A stretch of 64,000 nt of DNA from an uncultured Armatimonadota bacterium (GCA_903927025.1 CAIYLG010000002.1:186001-250000); one strand, 5' to 3'; positions 1 to 8,840 are shown, counted from the first letter of the stretch. Translations and numbers: made by a program. The notes: generated by a model not told the origin, from the sequence alone.

Positions 1-1094
1 TCAAACATCACCGGAAGGCCGTATTTGTCCGCAACCAGCCCCATCAAAGCCGGGCCGATGGCGCCTGCCGCTGCCGTGACTAGCGCAAGCTGGGCCTGAA
101 GGGAGCCTCGAGTTCGGTGGTCCGCCTGATCGTTGATGAAGGCGATGGAGACGGCACCCACGATCCCAAAATTGAGCCCGTGCAGGGCCTGCGCTCCCAG
201 CACCATCCATGGCCCCGTCGCGGCCGAATACATCATCAGCCGGAATGGGAGCAGAACGTATGAAAGCGCCAGGACAGGACGTCGACCATATCGGTCGGAG
301 TACCGGCCCGAGAACCTCATCACCAGCGCCTCCCCGATAACGCCTGGAAGGAACACACAGCTAAGGAAGAGCCCCTTGCCGCCGACGTGCTGCATGAAGA
401 TCGAGATGAAGTTGGTGGCTCCGTAAAGAGAAATGATGTAAAGGAAGTCCACGGCCAGGAATCGCCGCAGGTTTGGCCGGATGATCGCCTTTGCCGATTT
501 CGCTTCCTCTTCGGCGGTCTCAACTGGCCGCTTGGGGTCCGGCAGCCAGAAGGAGAGCACTGAGATTCCAAAGAATATAAGCGGGCCAATCTCAAACATC
601 AGGTTTAGGGGGCCACGGCCGATTCCGCCCTGCGGCTTGAGAAACAGACCCACCGCCAAGGCGACAAAAACGTAGGAAACGGAACCCCAGAACCGGTAGG
701 CGGCATAGGTTTCTCCACCCTTCCCCTTTGCGGCTAACCGCCCCACGAGAACGCCACCCACGCCCTGCATGTATAAATTTGCGTTGGTGCCCAGCGCCAC
801 CGCAAACAGAAATGCTGGCGCGCCGTGGAGAAACGGAAACGAAAGGTAGGCGATCGCCGCAATCACGGACATCACTGCTACGAACGGACGCCTTGCATCC
901 ACACGGTCTGAAAGTTTGCCTAGTAGCGGCTGTAAAAGCAGAGCCATTGCCGCACCCGAACCAGCAACCAGCCCGATTTGAGACTTCGTCAGCCCTGATT
1001 CCAAAAGATAGATCGGGACAAACGGCTGGAGAAACCCGGTGACGCTGGTGGTGAGCCCCATATACAGCGAAAGCAGGCGGCCATCCCGGGTCAC
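1..1094 (-). CDS. MFS transporter (3' end outside window)
   Basis: Reading the minus strand from GTG at 1094 gives an open frame of about 364 codons that runs off the left edge. It begins TRDGRLLSLYMGLTTSVTG and shows alternating hydrophobic segments with the MFS loop motif GKLSDRVDARRPF after TM2 and a second copy, GRYSDRYGRRPVLAL, in the second half. This is the typical two-times-six-helix major facilitator layout; the last helices lie outside the window. The substrate cannot be told from sequence. A TATAAT box ends five bases before the GTG, so the mRNA is probably leaderless. It is divergent from the acetyltransferase at 1113. Confidence 0.85.
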   Translation of the reverse strand, partial: MTRDGRLLSLYMGLTTSVTGFLQPFVPIYLLESGLTKSQIGLVAGSGAAMALLLQPLLGKLSDRVDARRPFVAVMSVIAAIAYLSFPFLHGAPAFLFAVALGTNANLYMQGVGGVLVGRLAAKGKGGETYAAYRFWGSVSYVFVALAVGLFLKPQGGIGRGPLNLMFEIGPLIFFGISVLSFWLPDPKRPVETAEEEAKSAKAIIRPNLRRFLAVDFLYIISLYGATNFISIFMQHVGGKGLFLSCVFLPGVIGEALVMRFSGRYSDRYGRRPVLALSYVLLPFRLMMYSAATGPWMVLGAQALHGLNFGIVGAVSIAFINDQADHRTRGSLQAQLALVTAAAGAIGPALMGLVADKYGLPVMF

Positions 1095-1099
1095 GCACA

Positions 1100-1105
1100 A
1101 TTATA
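1100..1105 (-). promoter_or_regulatory. -10 box, leaderless MFS gene
   Basis: TATAAT on the minus strand ends 5 bases before the GTG at 1094. Transcription would start at or next to the start codon. The palindromic A/T core may also serve the divergent gene. Confidence 0.45.
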
Positions 1106-1112
1106 GGCTCCA

Positions 1113-1964
1113 TTGGTGCGTCGAAAACCGAATATCATCTTAGGCGTGGTATTCGAAGACGTCTCGTTGGCCAACCAAATTCGGGCCACTGAGGAGAACT
1201 TGTGGGCGCTTTGGCAACGGTTTGGGCTCACCTCTGGAGGCGCACTTCACAATGAAGGGGGAGCGCTTTGGTTCGATACCGTCCTAACCTTTCTGCCCTA
1301 TAACGGTGTGCTCAGATTCCAGCCCAACGGTGACCCTGAACCTCTTGTGGATCGGATCTTTGCCCACTATGCCGAGCGTGGAGTTCCCTTCATGTGGGTC
1401 GTCCATCCCAGCACTGAACCATCTCACCTCTCGGATCTGCTTGAAGCGCGAGGCATGACGCTTATTGAGCAGATGCCTGGAATGACGATGGACCTCGCCA
1501 ATCTGCCACCACTCGACCCGATCCCCGATGGCGTCGAGGTTCGGGAGGCCACCTCTGAGGAGGAGTTGACGCTGGCTCAGGAGCTCATCGCATGGCGTTG
1601 GCATGTGCCAGAGGATTCGCAGGAACAGCACTTGGAAATGGCGCTCTCGTTTGGAGTGGGCTCCCCAGGATCGCCGATGCGCTGCTGGCTGGCTCTCATT
1701 GACGGGAAACCGGTTTCCAAAGCCCTTTTGAACCTGGATGCTGGCTCCGCTGGTATCCATGGCGTCGCCACTAAGCCCGAAGCTCGCGGCAAGGGTCTCG
1801 CCCGAATCTTAACCCTGAACGCCCTGCATACCGCCCGCGAATCCGGCTACCGGATCGCAATGCTCCACAGTTCGCCGATGGCGAGGAGCCTGTACGAGAA
1901 GATCGGCTTCCGCCAAGTCTCCGAGTTCCGAGTCTACGCCTCCGGCGGCACGTTTCACGTCTGA
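1113..1964 (+). CDS. GNAT family N-acetyltransferase
   Basis: This 283-residue protein has a C-terminal GNAT fold. The acetyl-CoA binding motif A is seen as ARGKGLARI near residue 228, followed by a typical motif B, SPMARSLYEKIGFRQVSEF, near 258. The N-terminal 140 residues are a divergent, possibly second GNAT-like half. The substrate is unknown; such proteins acetylate small molecules or protein N-termini. The first possible start is TTG at 1113 and GTG at 1116 is an alternative. It stands alone, divergent from the MFS gene. Confidence 0.85.
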   Translation: MVRRKPNIILGVVFEDVSLANQIRATEENLWALWQRFGLTSGGALHNEGGALWFDTVLTFLPYNGVLRFQPNGDPEPLVDRIFAHYAERGVPFMWVVHPSTEPSHLSDLLEARGMTLIEQMPGMTMDLANLPPLDPIPDGVEVREATSEEELTLAQELIAWRWHVPEDSQEQHLEMALSFGVGSPGSPMRCWLALIDGKPVSKALLNLDAGSAGIHGVATKPEARGKGLARILTLNALHTARESGYRIAMLHSSPMARSLYEKIGFRQVSEFRVYASGGTFHV

Positions 1965-2063
1965 GCGGGAGCTAGCCGACTCAACCTTCCTGAATAATCG
2001 TCTAAGCGATTACTATGAGTGGGCACTTCCACTTGTGCCTGCCAGAAGATCAATGGAGAACCT

Positions 2064-3536
2064 TTGCTGACCACCGCCTTCCTTGCCGCCTTTCTTGCGG
2101 CTAAACCCGATGCGATCACTATTTCGGTGGATCCTACATCGGTGATCTCAACCCAATTCCGCGGAGTTGGCATTCAGGTGGACCCTTTCCACTACGAGCC
2201 GACGCCCGAGAAGTGGAAGATGATCTGGAAGCGGGTGGATGCCTGCCAGCCAGGGTTCTTTCGGATGTGCTTCCAGAACGACTCGTACTGCGACCGGCTT
2301 GATGCCAATGGCGAGCCGGTCTTTCGCTGGACGGTTCAACCGAACCATCCTAAGCTGAAGCAGGTCTACGAAATCCTGGACTACGCTCAAGCCCACGGCG
2401 TCAAGGTCCTCCTGGGAGAGTGGGGCACGCCCGGGTTTTGGAACACCGGCAAGCGCGTTTCCCCCGAACCAGGCTCCGCTCTCTGGTCCAAGCTGGTAGT
2501 CGGAATCCTGACCCACCTCGTTAAGGATAAGGGCTACACCTGCATCACTGAATTCGACTATTTCAACGAGCCGAACGGGGATTGGTCCGGCAATCCATCC
2601 TACGAAACCTGGCTGAAGGGAATCAAAGCCGTTGGGCCCGCACTTGCCGCTAGCCCGGTTGGCGACAAAGTAAAACTGTCTGGCCCGAGTGCAAGTGGCG
2701 ACTCCGGCTGGCAGGATGCCCTGAAATGGCTGGATCGAGCGGCCAAAGACGCTCCAGAGCAGTTTGGAAGCTACAACCTCCACTGGTACGCCAAGGACAA
2801 GGAAGTGATCGGCGGTCTGATCGAACCCAACCTTATCGAGCGAAAGCTTGCCGCTCAGACGCTGGACCCAAGTGCCAAAGAAAAGCAGTTCTTTGTCGCC
2901 GAATCCGGTCTGCTGGACGGCAAGGTTAACGGAGACCAGCAGCCAAGGGTCAAAACCTATGGGTACGGCCTACTGATGGCGGACTACTTCGCCCAGGTCT
3001 GCCGGGCGGGATGGAGCGGGGCGACTTTTTGGGACCTCGATGACGCGATGCACCCGGTGACCGCCGACACTCCGAATCCGCCGGGCCTGCTCACACTAAA
3101 GGTGTGGGGATTCTGGAATTCCCAGGGAGATGTGATGGTGCCGCCAGAGAGCACGGCCCCACGCGAGCCCTTCTATGTGTGGACGCTTCTGTCTCGCCTG
3201 TTCCCACCGGGGTGCTCGATAGTGAAGTCTCAAGCTCACGGAGACTCGGACCTCCGAACAACCGCATCCACCTCAAACGGTGAACTCTCCCTGCTTGTGG
3301 TCAATGAGTCTTACAATCCCAAGACCGTCCGGATTCCGCTCTCAGCCGTTCACGGCAGATCCCTGTTGGAGTACCACTATTTCCCCGGCGACCATCCTCA
3401 GAATGCGGACGGAGTTCCCATTCCGGTGAGGCGCCGGATCTCGATGAACAGGCGAGACTATGTGGTCGAGTTTCCAGGTCGCGGATGCGTCTTCCTAACT
3501 TCCGCTAAGCAGTTTGCAAAGGGACCGGCACGGTGA
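2064..3536 (+). CDS. Clan GH-A glycoside hydrolase (GH39/GH5-like)
   Basis: A (beta/alpha)8-type glycoside hydrolase of about 490 residues. The acid/base site is probably the Glu in FDYFNEPNGDW and the nucleophile the Glu in FFVAESGLLDG, spaced as in clan GH-A retaining enzymes. A short beta-sandwich-like C-terminal domain follows. The start is taken as TTG 2064, which has GGAG five bases upstream and opens a hydrophobic stretch (LLTTAFLAAFLAA); GTG 2019 is possible. It is the first gene of a sugar ABC operon and its stop overlaps the next start, so it probably releases the sugar that the transporter takes up. The substrate is unknown. Confidence 0.75.
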   Translation: MLTTAFLAAFLAAKPDAITISVDPTSVISTQFRGVGIQVDPFHYEPTPEKWKMIWKRVDACQPGFFRMCFQNDSYCDRLDANGEPVFRWTVQPNHPKLKQVYEILDYAQAHGVKVLLGEWGTPGFWNTGKRVSPEPGSALWSKLVVGILTHLVKDKGYTCITEFDYFNEPNGDWSGNPSYETWLKGIKAVGPALAASPVGDKVKLSGPSASGDSGWQDALKWLDRAAKDAPEQFGSYNLHWYAKDKEVIGGLIEPNLIERKLAAQTLDPSAKEKQFFVAESGLLDGKVNGDQQPRVKTYGYGLLMADYFAQVCRAGWSGATFWDLDDAMHPVTADTPNPPGLLTLKVWGFWNSQGDVMVPPESTAPREPFYVWTLLSRLFPPGCSIVKSQAHGDSDLRTTASTSNGELSLLVVNESYNPKTVRIPLSAVHGRSLLEYHYFPGDHPQNADGVPIPVRRRISMNRRDYVVEFPGRGCVFLTSAKQFAKGPAR

Positions 3537-4384
3537 AGGTTCGTCGCATCCTTGCGACCATGGGTAAGCACACCCTGCTTGTGGTGCTCTCCATCCTGTT
3601 TGCGTTTCCATTTGTGTGGCTCATCAGCACCCCGCTGAAGCCAGACGCCGAGGTGATGCGGAACCCGCCGGTGTGGATTCCCAGCCATTTCCAGTTCGAC
3701 AACTTCTGGAAGGCCATGAACTTTGAAGGGGATAAGTTGGGCTACATCCCGTTCCTGGTTTACGGTCGGAACACGGTTGTCCTTTGTCTGCTCACGGTTT
3801 TGGGATTGGTCATCAGCAACGCCCTGGTGGCGTACGGGTTCGCGAAGTTTCGGTTTCCCGGTCGCAACCTGTTCTTCATCCTGACCCTCGCCACCATGAT
3901 GATTCCGTTCCCGGTCCTGATGGTGCCCACCTTCTCCCTATTTCGGGCGATGGACTGGGTCGGAACCTACCGGCCACTTTGGGTCCCAGCCTGGTTCGGA
4001 AGCGGCTTCAGCATCTTTCTGCTCCGTCAGTTCTTCAAAACGATCCCCAATGAACTCTCTGAAGCTGCGCGAATCGATGGAGCCAGCGAGTTTGCGATCT
4101 TCTTTGAGGTGGTGCTTCCCCTATGCAAGCCTGCTTTGGCGGTGGTCGCCCTATTCGGCTTCATGGGCACGTGGAACGACTTCCTCGGTCCGCTGATCTA
4201 CCTGCTCGATCAGAAGCAGTTCACATTGGGGCTGGGTCTTCAGGCGTTTCAAAGCCAGCACGGTGGTACCCCGTTCAGCCTCCAGATGGCCGCCACGTCC
4301 ATTGTCATCCTCCCCGTGGTCATTCTCTTCATCTTCATGCAGCGCCTGCTCGTGCAAGGCATCGCCGTCACGGGGATCAAGTGA
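3533..4384 (+). CDS. Carbohydrate ABC transporter permease (MalG type)
   Basis: A 283-residue inner-membrane permease with six predicted helices. The EAA loop that docks the ATPase is visible as EAARIDGASEFAIFFEVVLPL, about 90 residues from the end. The N-terminal PFVWLISTPLKP region and the C-terminal VQGIAVTGIK are typical of MalG/LacG-like CUT1 permeases. The GTG start overlaps the TGA of the glycosidase, indicating translational coupling. Its partner permease is at 5771 and the binding protein at 4422. No ATPase gene is in the operon. Confidence 0.92.
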   Translation: MKVRRILATMGKHTLLVVLSILFAFPFVWLISTPLKPDAEVMRNPPVWIPSHFQFDNFWKAMNFEGDKLGYIPFLVYGRNTVVLCLLTVLGLVISNALVAYGFAKFRFPGRNLFFILTLATMMIPFPVLMVPTFSLFRAMDWVGTYRPLWVPAWFGSGFSIFLLRQFFKTIPNELSEAARIDGASEFAIFFEVVLPLCKPALAVVALFGFMGTWNDFLGPLIYLLDQKQFTLGLGLQAFQSQHGGTPFSLQMAATSIVILPVVILFIFMQRLLVQGIAVTGIK

Positions 4385-4421
4385 GAGCGCACTTCATCGA
4401 GTCCCCGGAGGCAATGCCTAG

Positions 4422-5774
4422 ATGAAACTCTCCAATTTCATCTCGGCGAGCGCCTTCAAGCTGACGGCCGTCGCGATAAGCGCCGTTGCCCTTTTTGCCT
4501 ACAGCGAAAAGATGGCCGAGCGCAATCCGCGCAAGGATCGGGTTCATGTCACCTACTGGGAAGGCTGGACCGCGTTCGAGTTTGAGGCGATGGCAGCCAT
4601 CGTGGCGGACTTCAACCGCTCCCAGGATCGGATTCAAGTCGACATCCTCAGTGAGAGCGATGCCGTCAACAAGACGATGATGTCGATCAGCGCCGGGCTC
4701 CCGCCCGACGTGGCGGGGCTCGGAAATCCGGATATTGCCCACTTTGTCGACGACCACGCGCTGATGCCGTTGGACGACTTTTGCAAGGAAAAAGGGATCA
4801 ATCGGAGCCAGTACACCCCTATCTTCTGGGATATGGGCGTGTACCAGGGGCACGTTTGGTCGCTTCCCAGCGTGCCGGCTTCCACTGCACTCTTCTACAA
4901 CCCATCGATGTTTTCCCAGGTCGGGCTGAAGCCAGATGCCTACCCTAAGACAATCGAGGAACTGGATGCCCTGGACGTAAAGCTGTCCAAGCTGGACGGC
5001 GAAGGTCGCATCAAGCAGATCGGCTTTTTGCCCAGCGAGCCAGGTTGGTGGACGTGGGCTTTTGGCTACTACTTCGGTGGCAAGCTCATCGACGCCGATG
5101 GCAACCTCACCGTGAACAGCAAGGAAAATATCCGCGGTTTCGACTGGGTGGCGAGCTTCTCGAAGCGGCACGGTTCCGATGCGGTTCAGTCGTTCAAGCA
5201 GGGTCTCGGCAACTTCTCCTCACCTCAGAACGCGTTCATGGCCCAGCAGGTGGTCATGGAGATGCAGGGGGTGTGGATGTACAACTTCATCCACACGTTC
5301 AATCCCTCGCTCTCGTGGCGCGTGGTGCCATTTCCACACCCGGCGGACCGACCAGACATGGCCAATGTCACGATGGTGGAAGAGAACAATCTCACGATTC
5401 CCAGGGGTGCCAAGCATCCTCGGGAGGCGTTTGAGTTCATTGCGTTTGTGCAACAGCAAAAGGAGATGGAGAAACTGTGCTGCGGTCAGCTCAAATTCTC
5501 GCCCCTGAGCAAGGTGACGCCGGAGTTCTATCAGAAGAACCCTAACCCCAGCGCCAAATTTTTCTACGAACTCAGCGGCAGTCCGAATTCTGTCCCGGCC
5601 CCGAAGGTGGGATATTGGCAGGAGTTTCAGTCAGAGCTCAGCGCAACGATCGACTCTATCACCCTGCTGAGTCGGACGCCCAAGGAGGCCCTCGACCACC
5701 TTCAGGAACGGATGAAGCCCAAGGTGGAGAGCTACAGGCAGCGAGTGGAGCAGCGCAGGAGGCTGGGACTATGA
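4422..5774 (+). CDS. Extracellular sugar-binding protein of ABC transporter
   Basis: A 450-residue CUT1-type solute-binding protein. The N-terminus carries one hydrophobic segment (residues about 10-27) with no lipobox cysteine, so it is a signal peptide or membrane anchor. Family features follow: HVTYWEGW at the first strand, INRSQYTPIFWDMGVYQG around the hinge, and ENNLTIPRGAKHPREAFEF near residue 325. It lies between the two permease genes and its stop overlaps the ATG at 5771. It captures an oligosaccharide, perhaps the product of the glycosidase encoded at 2064. Confidence 0.9.
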   Translation: MKLSNFISASAFKLTAVAISAVALFAYSEKMAERNPRKDRVHVTYWEGWTAFEFEAMAAIVADFNRSQDRIQVDILSESDAVNKTMMSISAGLPPDVAGLGNPDIAHFVDDHALMPLDDFCKEKGINRSQYTPIFWDMGVYQGHVWSLPSVPASTALFYNPSMFSQVGLKPDAYPKTIEELDALDVKLSKLDGEGRIKQIGFLPSEPGWWTWAFGYYFGGKLIDADGNLTVNSKENIRGFDWVASFSKRHGSDAVQSFKQGLGNFSSPQNAFMAQQVVMEMQGVWMYNFIHTFNPSLSWRVVPFPHPADRPDMANVTMVEENNLTIPRGAKHPREAFEFIAFVQQQKEMEKLCCGQLKFSPLSKVTPEFYQKNPNPSAKFFYELSGSPNSVPAPKVGYWQEFQSELSATIDSITLLSRTPKEALDHLQERMKPKVESYRQRVEQRRRLGL

Positions 5775-6652
5775 ACGCGCGGCGCGAGGCGATGTACGGC
5801 TACCTGTTCACGCTGCCGTGGATGATCGGGATGAGCGTGTTCATGCTGTACCCGGTCGTCGCATCGTGCTGGTATTCCTTTTGTGACTACTCGGTGCTTA
5901 AGCCGCCGATGTGGATTGGCCTGGCCAATTATCAGGAGCTGTTTCAGGACGAGGTGTTCTGGCAGGCGACGCGGAACACCCTGGTGTTTGCGATGCTGTC
6001 TCTGCCTCTGAGCACGGTGGTGGCGCTTGCCCTGGCGGTGTTGCTCAACGGGAAGGTGCGCGGTCAGTCGGTGTACCGAGCCCTGTTCTTCATGCCTTCG
6101 CTGGTGCCGGTGGTCCCTGTGGCTGTACTGTGGTTTTGGCTGTTCAACGGTGACCACGGAATCATCAACGTGATGCTCCACAGCATGCACATCCCCACCG
6201 TGAACTGGATGAGCAACCCCGCCTATACCAAGTGGGCGATTGTAGTGCTCACAGTTTGGGGCGGTGGCAACACGATGCTGATCTACCTCGCTGGACTTCA
6301 GGATGTGCCGACAAGCCTTCTGGAGGCAAGCGAACTGGACGGCGCCTCCGGCGCCCAGCGTTTCCGCCACGTAACCGTCCCCATGATCTCCCCCGTGATC
6401 CTGTTCAACGTGGTGATGGGCCTGATCGGGTCCCTGCAGGTATTCGCCGTCCCCTACGTCCTCTGGCCCACCGGCTCCCCCGAGCGGTCGGCCTACTTTT
6501 ACGCGATGTACCTGTTCGACAACGCCTTCAAGTTCAACAAAATGGGCTACGCCTGCGCCATGGGCGTCCTCATGTTCCTCATGATCCTGGTGCTGACACT
6601 CGCGCTCCTCAAGGTGGGAGAGCGAAAAGTGCACTACCAGGATGGTGGCTAG
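5771..6652 (+). CDS. Carbohydrate ABC transporter permease (MalF type)
   Basis: A 293-residue permease starting at ATG 5771, which overlaps the TGA of the binding-protein gene. It opens with the usual MYGYLFTLPWMIGMSVFMLYP helix and carries the EAA loop EASELDGASGAQRFRHVTVP about two thirds along. Six membrane segments are predicted. With the MalG-type partner it forms the channel of a CUT1 sugar importer. The operon seems to end here, since a repeat element follows within ten bases. The ATPase must come from elsewhere, as with shared MsmX/UgpC-type ATPases. Confidence 0.92.
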   Translation: MNARREAMYGYLFTLPWMIGMSVFMLYPVVASCWYSFCDYSVLKPPMWIGLANYQELFQDEVFWQATRNTLVFAMLSLPLSTVVALALAVLLNGKVRGQSVYRALFFMPSLVPVVPVAVLWFWLFNGDHGIINVMLHSMHIPTVNWMSNPAYTKWAIVVLTVWGGGNTMLIYLAGLQDVPTSLLEASELDGASGAQRFRHVTVPMISPVILFNVVMGLIGSLQVFAVPYVLWPTGSPERSAYFYAMYLFDNAFKFNKMGYACAMGVLMFLMILVLTLALLKVGERKVHYQDGG

Positions 6653-6657
6653 GGATC

Positions 6658-6735
6658 CATTCCCCTCCCACGTAGGAATTGCCCACCTGGTGAACCACCC
6701 CGCCCTGAAGGGCACCCCTCCGGTGGAGGGGAATT
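6658..6735. mobile_element. 78-bp remnant of the DUF559-linked repeat element
   Basis: The left edge reads ATTCCCCTCCCA and the right edge GGTGGAGGGGAATT. Between them is CCTGGTGAACCACCCC followed by the small hairpin GCCCTGAAGGGC. The right 55 bases match the right ends of the elements at 7609-8054 and 8098-8264, so this looks like a heavily deleted copy of the same family. Confidence 0.6.
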
Positions 6736-6838
6736 TTGGGGGCGGAGTGGTTTGTGCGGTTCAGTTGATCGAATCATCGCGACGAGATTCACCCGCTCGC
6801 TTATTGCCATTTTTAACCCAGAGCCTCATGATAAATGG

Positions 6839-7603
6839 GTGCGATTTCACCTCACTCGCCGCCAGCTTCTCGCCAACGTCGGTTACGCGGCGGCTGCCCT
6901 TCCGTTTGCCAATATGTTCCCCTCTCGCAAGACTCACATCGTCACGCTTAGCTTTGATGACGGCTTTAAGAAGTCGTTCTTTCGGACCGCGGAGATTTAT
7001 GAATCCTTTGGTTTGCGGGGGTGCTTCAACGTCATTGCGAAGCCTGGTGAGAATTGGAAGAATCCGATTGGCAACATCGACGACTGGAACCGACTGAAGG
7101 AGCGTGGGCATGAGGTGATGGCGCACACCTATGACCACACCAACCTAACCGAGATTCCGCTCGCGGAGGCGAAGAGGCACATTGACAGGTGTGCGGATTA
7201 CTTTGAGAAGCACCTGCATGGGTTCAAGGCGTCCGAGTCGGTCTACAACTTCGCCTACAATGCCTCCAACCCGGACCTGGACAACTATGCCCTCACCCGG
7301 TTCCTCGTGGTTCGCACTCAGGGAAACACTGCCGTGAACCCGATTCCCACCCACCGGAAACCGGTCCTCATTGGATGCTGGTCTCAGGGGCCCGAGAATG
7401 GCCAGGCGTTTTTGGACAAGGCAATCAACGACTTCCTCGCGTCGCCGGGTGGATGGTTTGTGTACAACACCCACGGGCTGGATGAGGAAGGGTGGGGGCC
7501 GATTGGATCGGTCTATCTCGACGGGCTTCTAAAGCGGCTAACGGCGATGCCGAACGTGGAGGTTTTGCCCGCAGGTGAAGTTGTGCTGCGGCTGAGGCCG
7601 TAG
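6839..7603 (+). CDS. Polysaccharide deacetylase (NodB-fold, CE4-like)
   Basis: About 254 residues from GTG 6839. The N-terminus RFHLTRRQLLANVG is twin-arginine-like and is followed by a hydrophobic stretch, suggesting export. The NodB motif 1 is TLSFDDGF, with the catalytic base and metal Asp pair. Motif 2 is MAHTYDHTNL, giving two metal-binding histidines. Such enzymes remove N- or O-acetyl groups from polysaccharides. The gene lies between two repeat elements of one family. A longer reading frame upstream to 6752 exists but has no signal-like start. Confidence 0.8.
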   Translation: MRFHLTRRQLLANVGYAAAALPFANMFPSRKTHIVTLSFDDGFKKSFFRTAEIYESFGLRGCFNVIAKPGENWKNPIGNIDDWNRLKERGHEVMAHTYDHTNLTEIPLAEAKRHIDRCADYFEKHLHGFKASESVYNFAYNASNPDLDNYALTRFLVVRTQGNTAVNPIPTHRKPVLIGCWSQGPENGQAFLDKAINDFLASPGGWFVYNTHGLDEEGWGPIGSVYLDGLLKRLTAMPNVEVLPAGEVVLRLRP

Positions 7604-7608
7604 GATTA

Positions 7609-8054
7609 AATTCCCCTCCACCGGAGGGGTGGCCAGCGAAGCTGGACGCTGTGGTTTTTGAGAGCTACTAAAAAGTACAAATCCCTCCCCCACGACCCAG
7701 CCCTCAAGGCAAGGGCACGTGAACTGAGGAAGGCAGGCATCCTGCACGAGGTTCTCCTCTGGGAAAGACTAAAGAGCCGGCAACTCCTTGGTCTGGACTT
7801 TGATCGACAGAAAGTTATCGGCCGATTCATCGTCGACTTCTACTGCGCGGAGAAGGCCGTGGTGATAGAGGTCGACGGGAGCTCTCACATCGGCAAGGGG
7901 ACCTACGATAAGGATCGCGAGGCGTATCTTGAGGGCTTAAAGCTGATAGTTATTCGTGTCAGCGCGGTTGCTGTGCTGAGGAGTTTGGGGGACATCATGG
8001 ACTACCTGGTGAACCACCCCGCCCTGAAGGGCACCCCTCCGAAGGAGGGGAATT
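7609..8054 (+). mobile_element. 446-bp repeat-bounded element encoding DUF559 protein
   Basis: The element starts AATTCCCCTCC and ends GGAGGGGAATT, a perfect 11-base terminal inverted repeat that extends with mismatches to about 23 bases. Inside the left end is hairpin CCAGCGAAGCTGG; inside the right end is GCCCTGAAGGGC. The DUF559 gene fills the space and runs through the right end. The copies at 6658 and 8098 look like internally deleted derivatives. No clear target duplication is visible. Confidence 0.65.
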
Positions 8055-8074
8055 TGGATAACGGCTGCGACTGA
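7658..8074 (+). CDS. DUF559 / Vsr-like endonuclease-domain protein
   Basis: A 138-residue protein with the DUF559 pattern. LRKAGILHEVLLWERLKSRQ is followed by FDRQKVIGRFIVDFYCAEK and VVIEVDGSSH, which supply the D...E-x-D-G core of this Vsr-like nuclease superfamily. The biochemical role of the family is not established. The start (TTG 7658) lies at the inner edge of the left repeat. The last 20 or so residues (VNHPALKGTPPKEGN) are translated from the right terminal repeat, so gene and repeat travel as one unit. Confidence 0.85.
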   Translation: MRATKKYKSLPHDPALKARARELRKAGILHEVLLWERLKSRQLLGLDFDRQKVIGRFIVDFYCAEKAVVIEVDGSSHIGKGTYDKDREAYLEGLKLIVIRVSAVAVLRSLGDIMDYLVNHPALKGTPPKEGNLDNGCD

Positions 8075-8097
8075 AGTGTGCGGTTCGGACCAGTAAC

Positions 8098-8264
8098 AAT
8101 TCCCCTCCACCGGAGGGGTGGCCAGCGAAGCTGGACGGGGTGGTTTCGAGCGCTGTAAAGGCCCTCCCGTCGGTGCGGTTGCGATGCCGAGGAGGTTGAT
8201 GGACGTAGTTGACCACCTGGTGAACCACCCCGCCCTGAAGGGCACCCCTCCGAAGGAGGGGATT
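8098..8264. mobile_element. 167-bp MITE-like derivative of the DUF559 element
   Basis: It has the same left end (AATTCCCCTCC, then hairpin CCAGCGAAGCTGG) and the same right end (hairpin GCCCTGAAGGGC, then GGAGGGGAT) as the 446-bp element. The sequence just inside the right end (8170-8215) still resembles the 3' part of the DUF559 gene (shared GCGGTTGC and GAGGAG blocks). This argues for an internally deleted copy. Confidence 0.65.
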
Positions 8265-8302
8265 TTTGGCGCGTACACCGATTAACGTTTACACTACTTG
8301 TC

Positions 8303-8392
8303 GTGCGCAATATCACGATCAGCATGGATGAGACTCTGCTTGCGAAAGTGACCGCGTTTGAAGCAAAACTGGATGACGTAGGGCGCTTTTAG
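8303..8392 (+). pseudogene. Truncated ribbon-helix-helix antitoxin
   Basis: GTG 8303 opens a 29-codon frame, RNITISMDETLLAKVTAF..., that ends at TAG 8392. It matches the N-terminal strand and first helix of VapB/CopG-type ribbon-helix-helix antitoxins, whose complete domain needs about 45 residues. The second helix and any toxin gene are missing, so this is a relic. It lies 38 bases after the MITE-like element. Confidence 0.55.
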
Positions 8393-8840
8393 TCATGAGC
8401 ATCTCCCTGCGTGAGCATAGAATATGTGCTGAACTACCCTGGGCTCAGTTCAAGACTCTCCGGAAAGGGAGCGAGCCAGGGGCGCGTCTTTAAGAACCAC
8501 CCCCATCCCACCTTCCCCCGCCAAAGTTTGGCAGGAGAAGGAGTCGTCTCCGAGATTCTCGTCGCTTCGACGTCACTTCTGAATAATCCGATGTCCGGAC
8601 AATCTCAAACGGGATGGCATTAGGCGGCAGGCAGCGCTCCATTCCGGAGGGTGAAGATAGCTACAAGTCTGCAATTTGCAATCACGAGCCGGAAAACAAG
8701 CCCCCTAGATTCTTCTGAAGCCATCTCCCGAGTTAGCTGGATTCTACATCGTTTCCAGATGGTCAACCAGCAGAGCTTTTTGGCGACCCCGCCTTCACCA
8801 AAAGCTCTATTAGCCTCGCCGAGCTTTGTAAAGTCTGGGG
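8393..8840. other. Gene-free stretch with hairpins
   Basis: No convincing coding frame on either strand. It holds an imperfect hairpin near 8512-8545 (CCTTCCCCCGCC against GGCAGGAGAAGG) and a stronger one at 8772-8808 (AGAGCTTTTTGG against CCAAAAGCTCT). The latter lies just past the stop of the minus-strand GNAT gene and could end its transcript. The rest looks like decayed accessory sequence. Confidence 0.4.

Noticed and set aside
592..1113. 173-codon minus-strand frame
   Set aside because: It is one base out of frame with the MFS transporter, whose translation has proper membrane helices and loop motifs.
5732..6715. 327-codon minus-strand frame opposite the MalF-type permease
   Set aside because: His-rich translation antisense to clear membrane segments and an EAA loop; a shadow frame.
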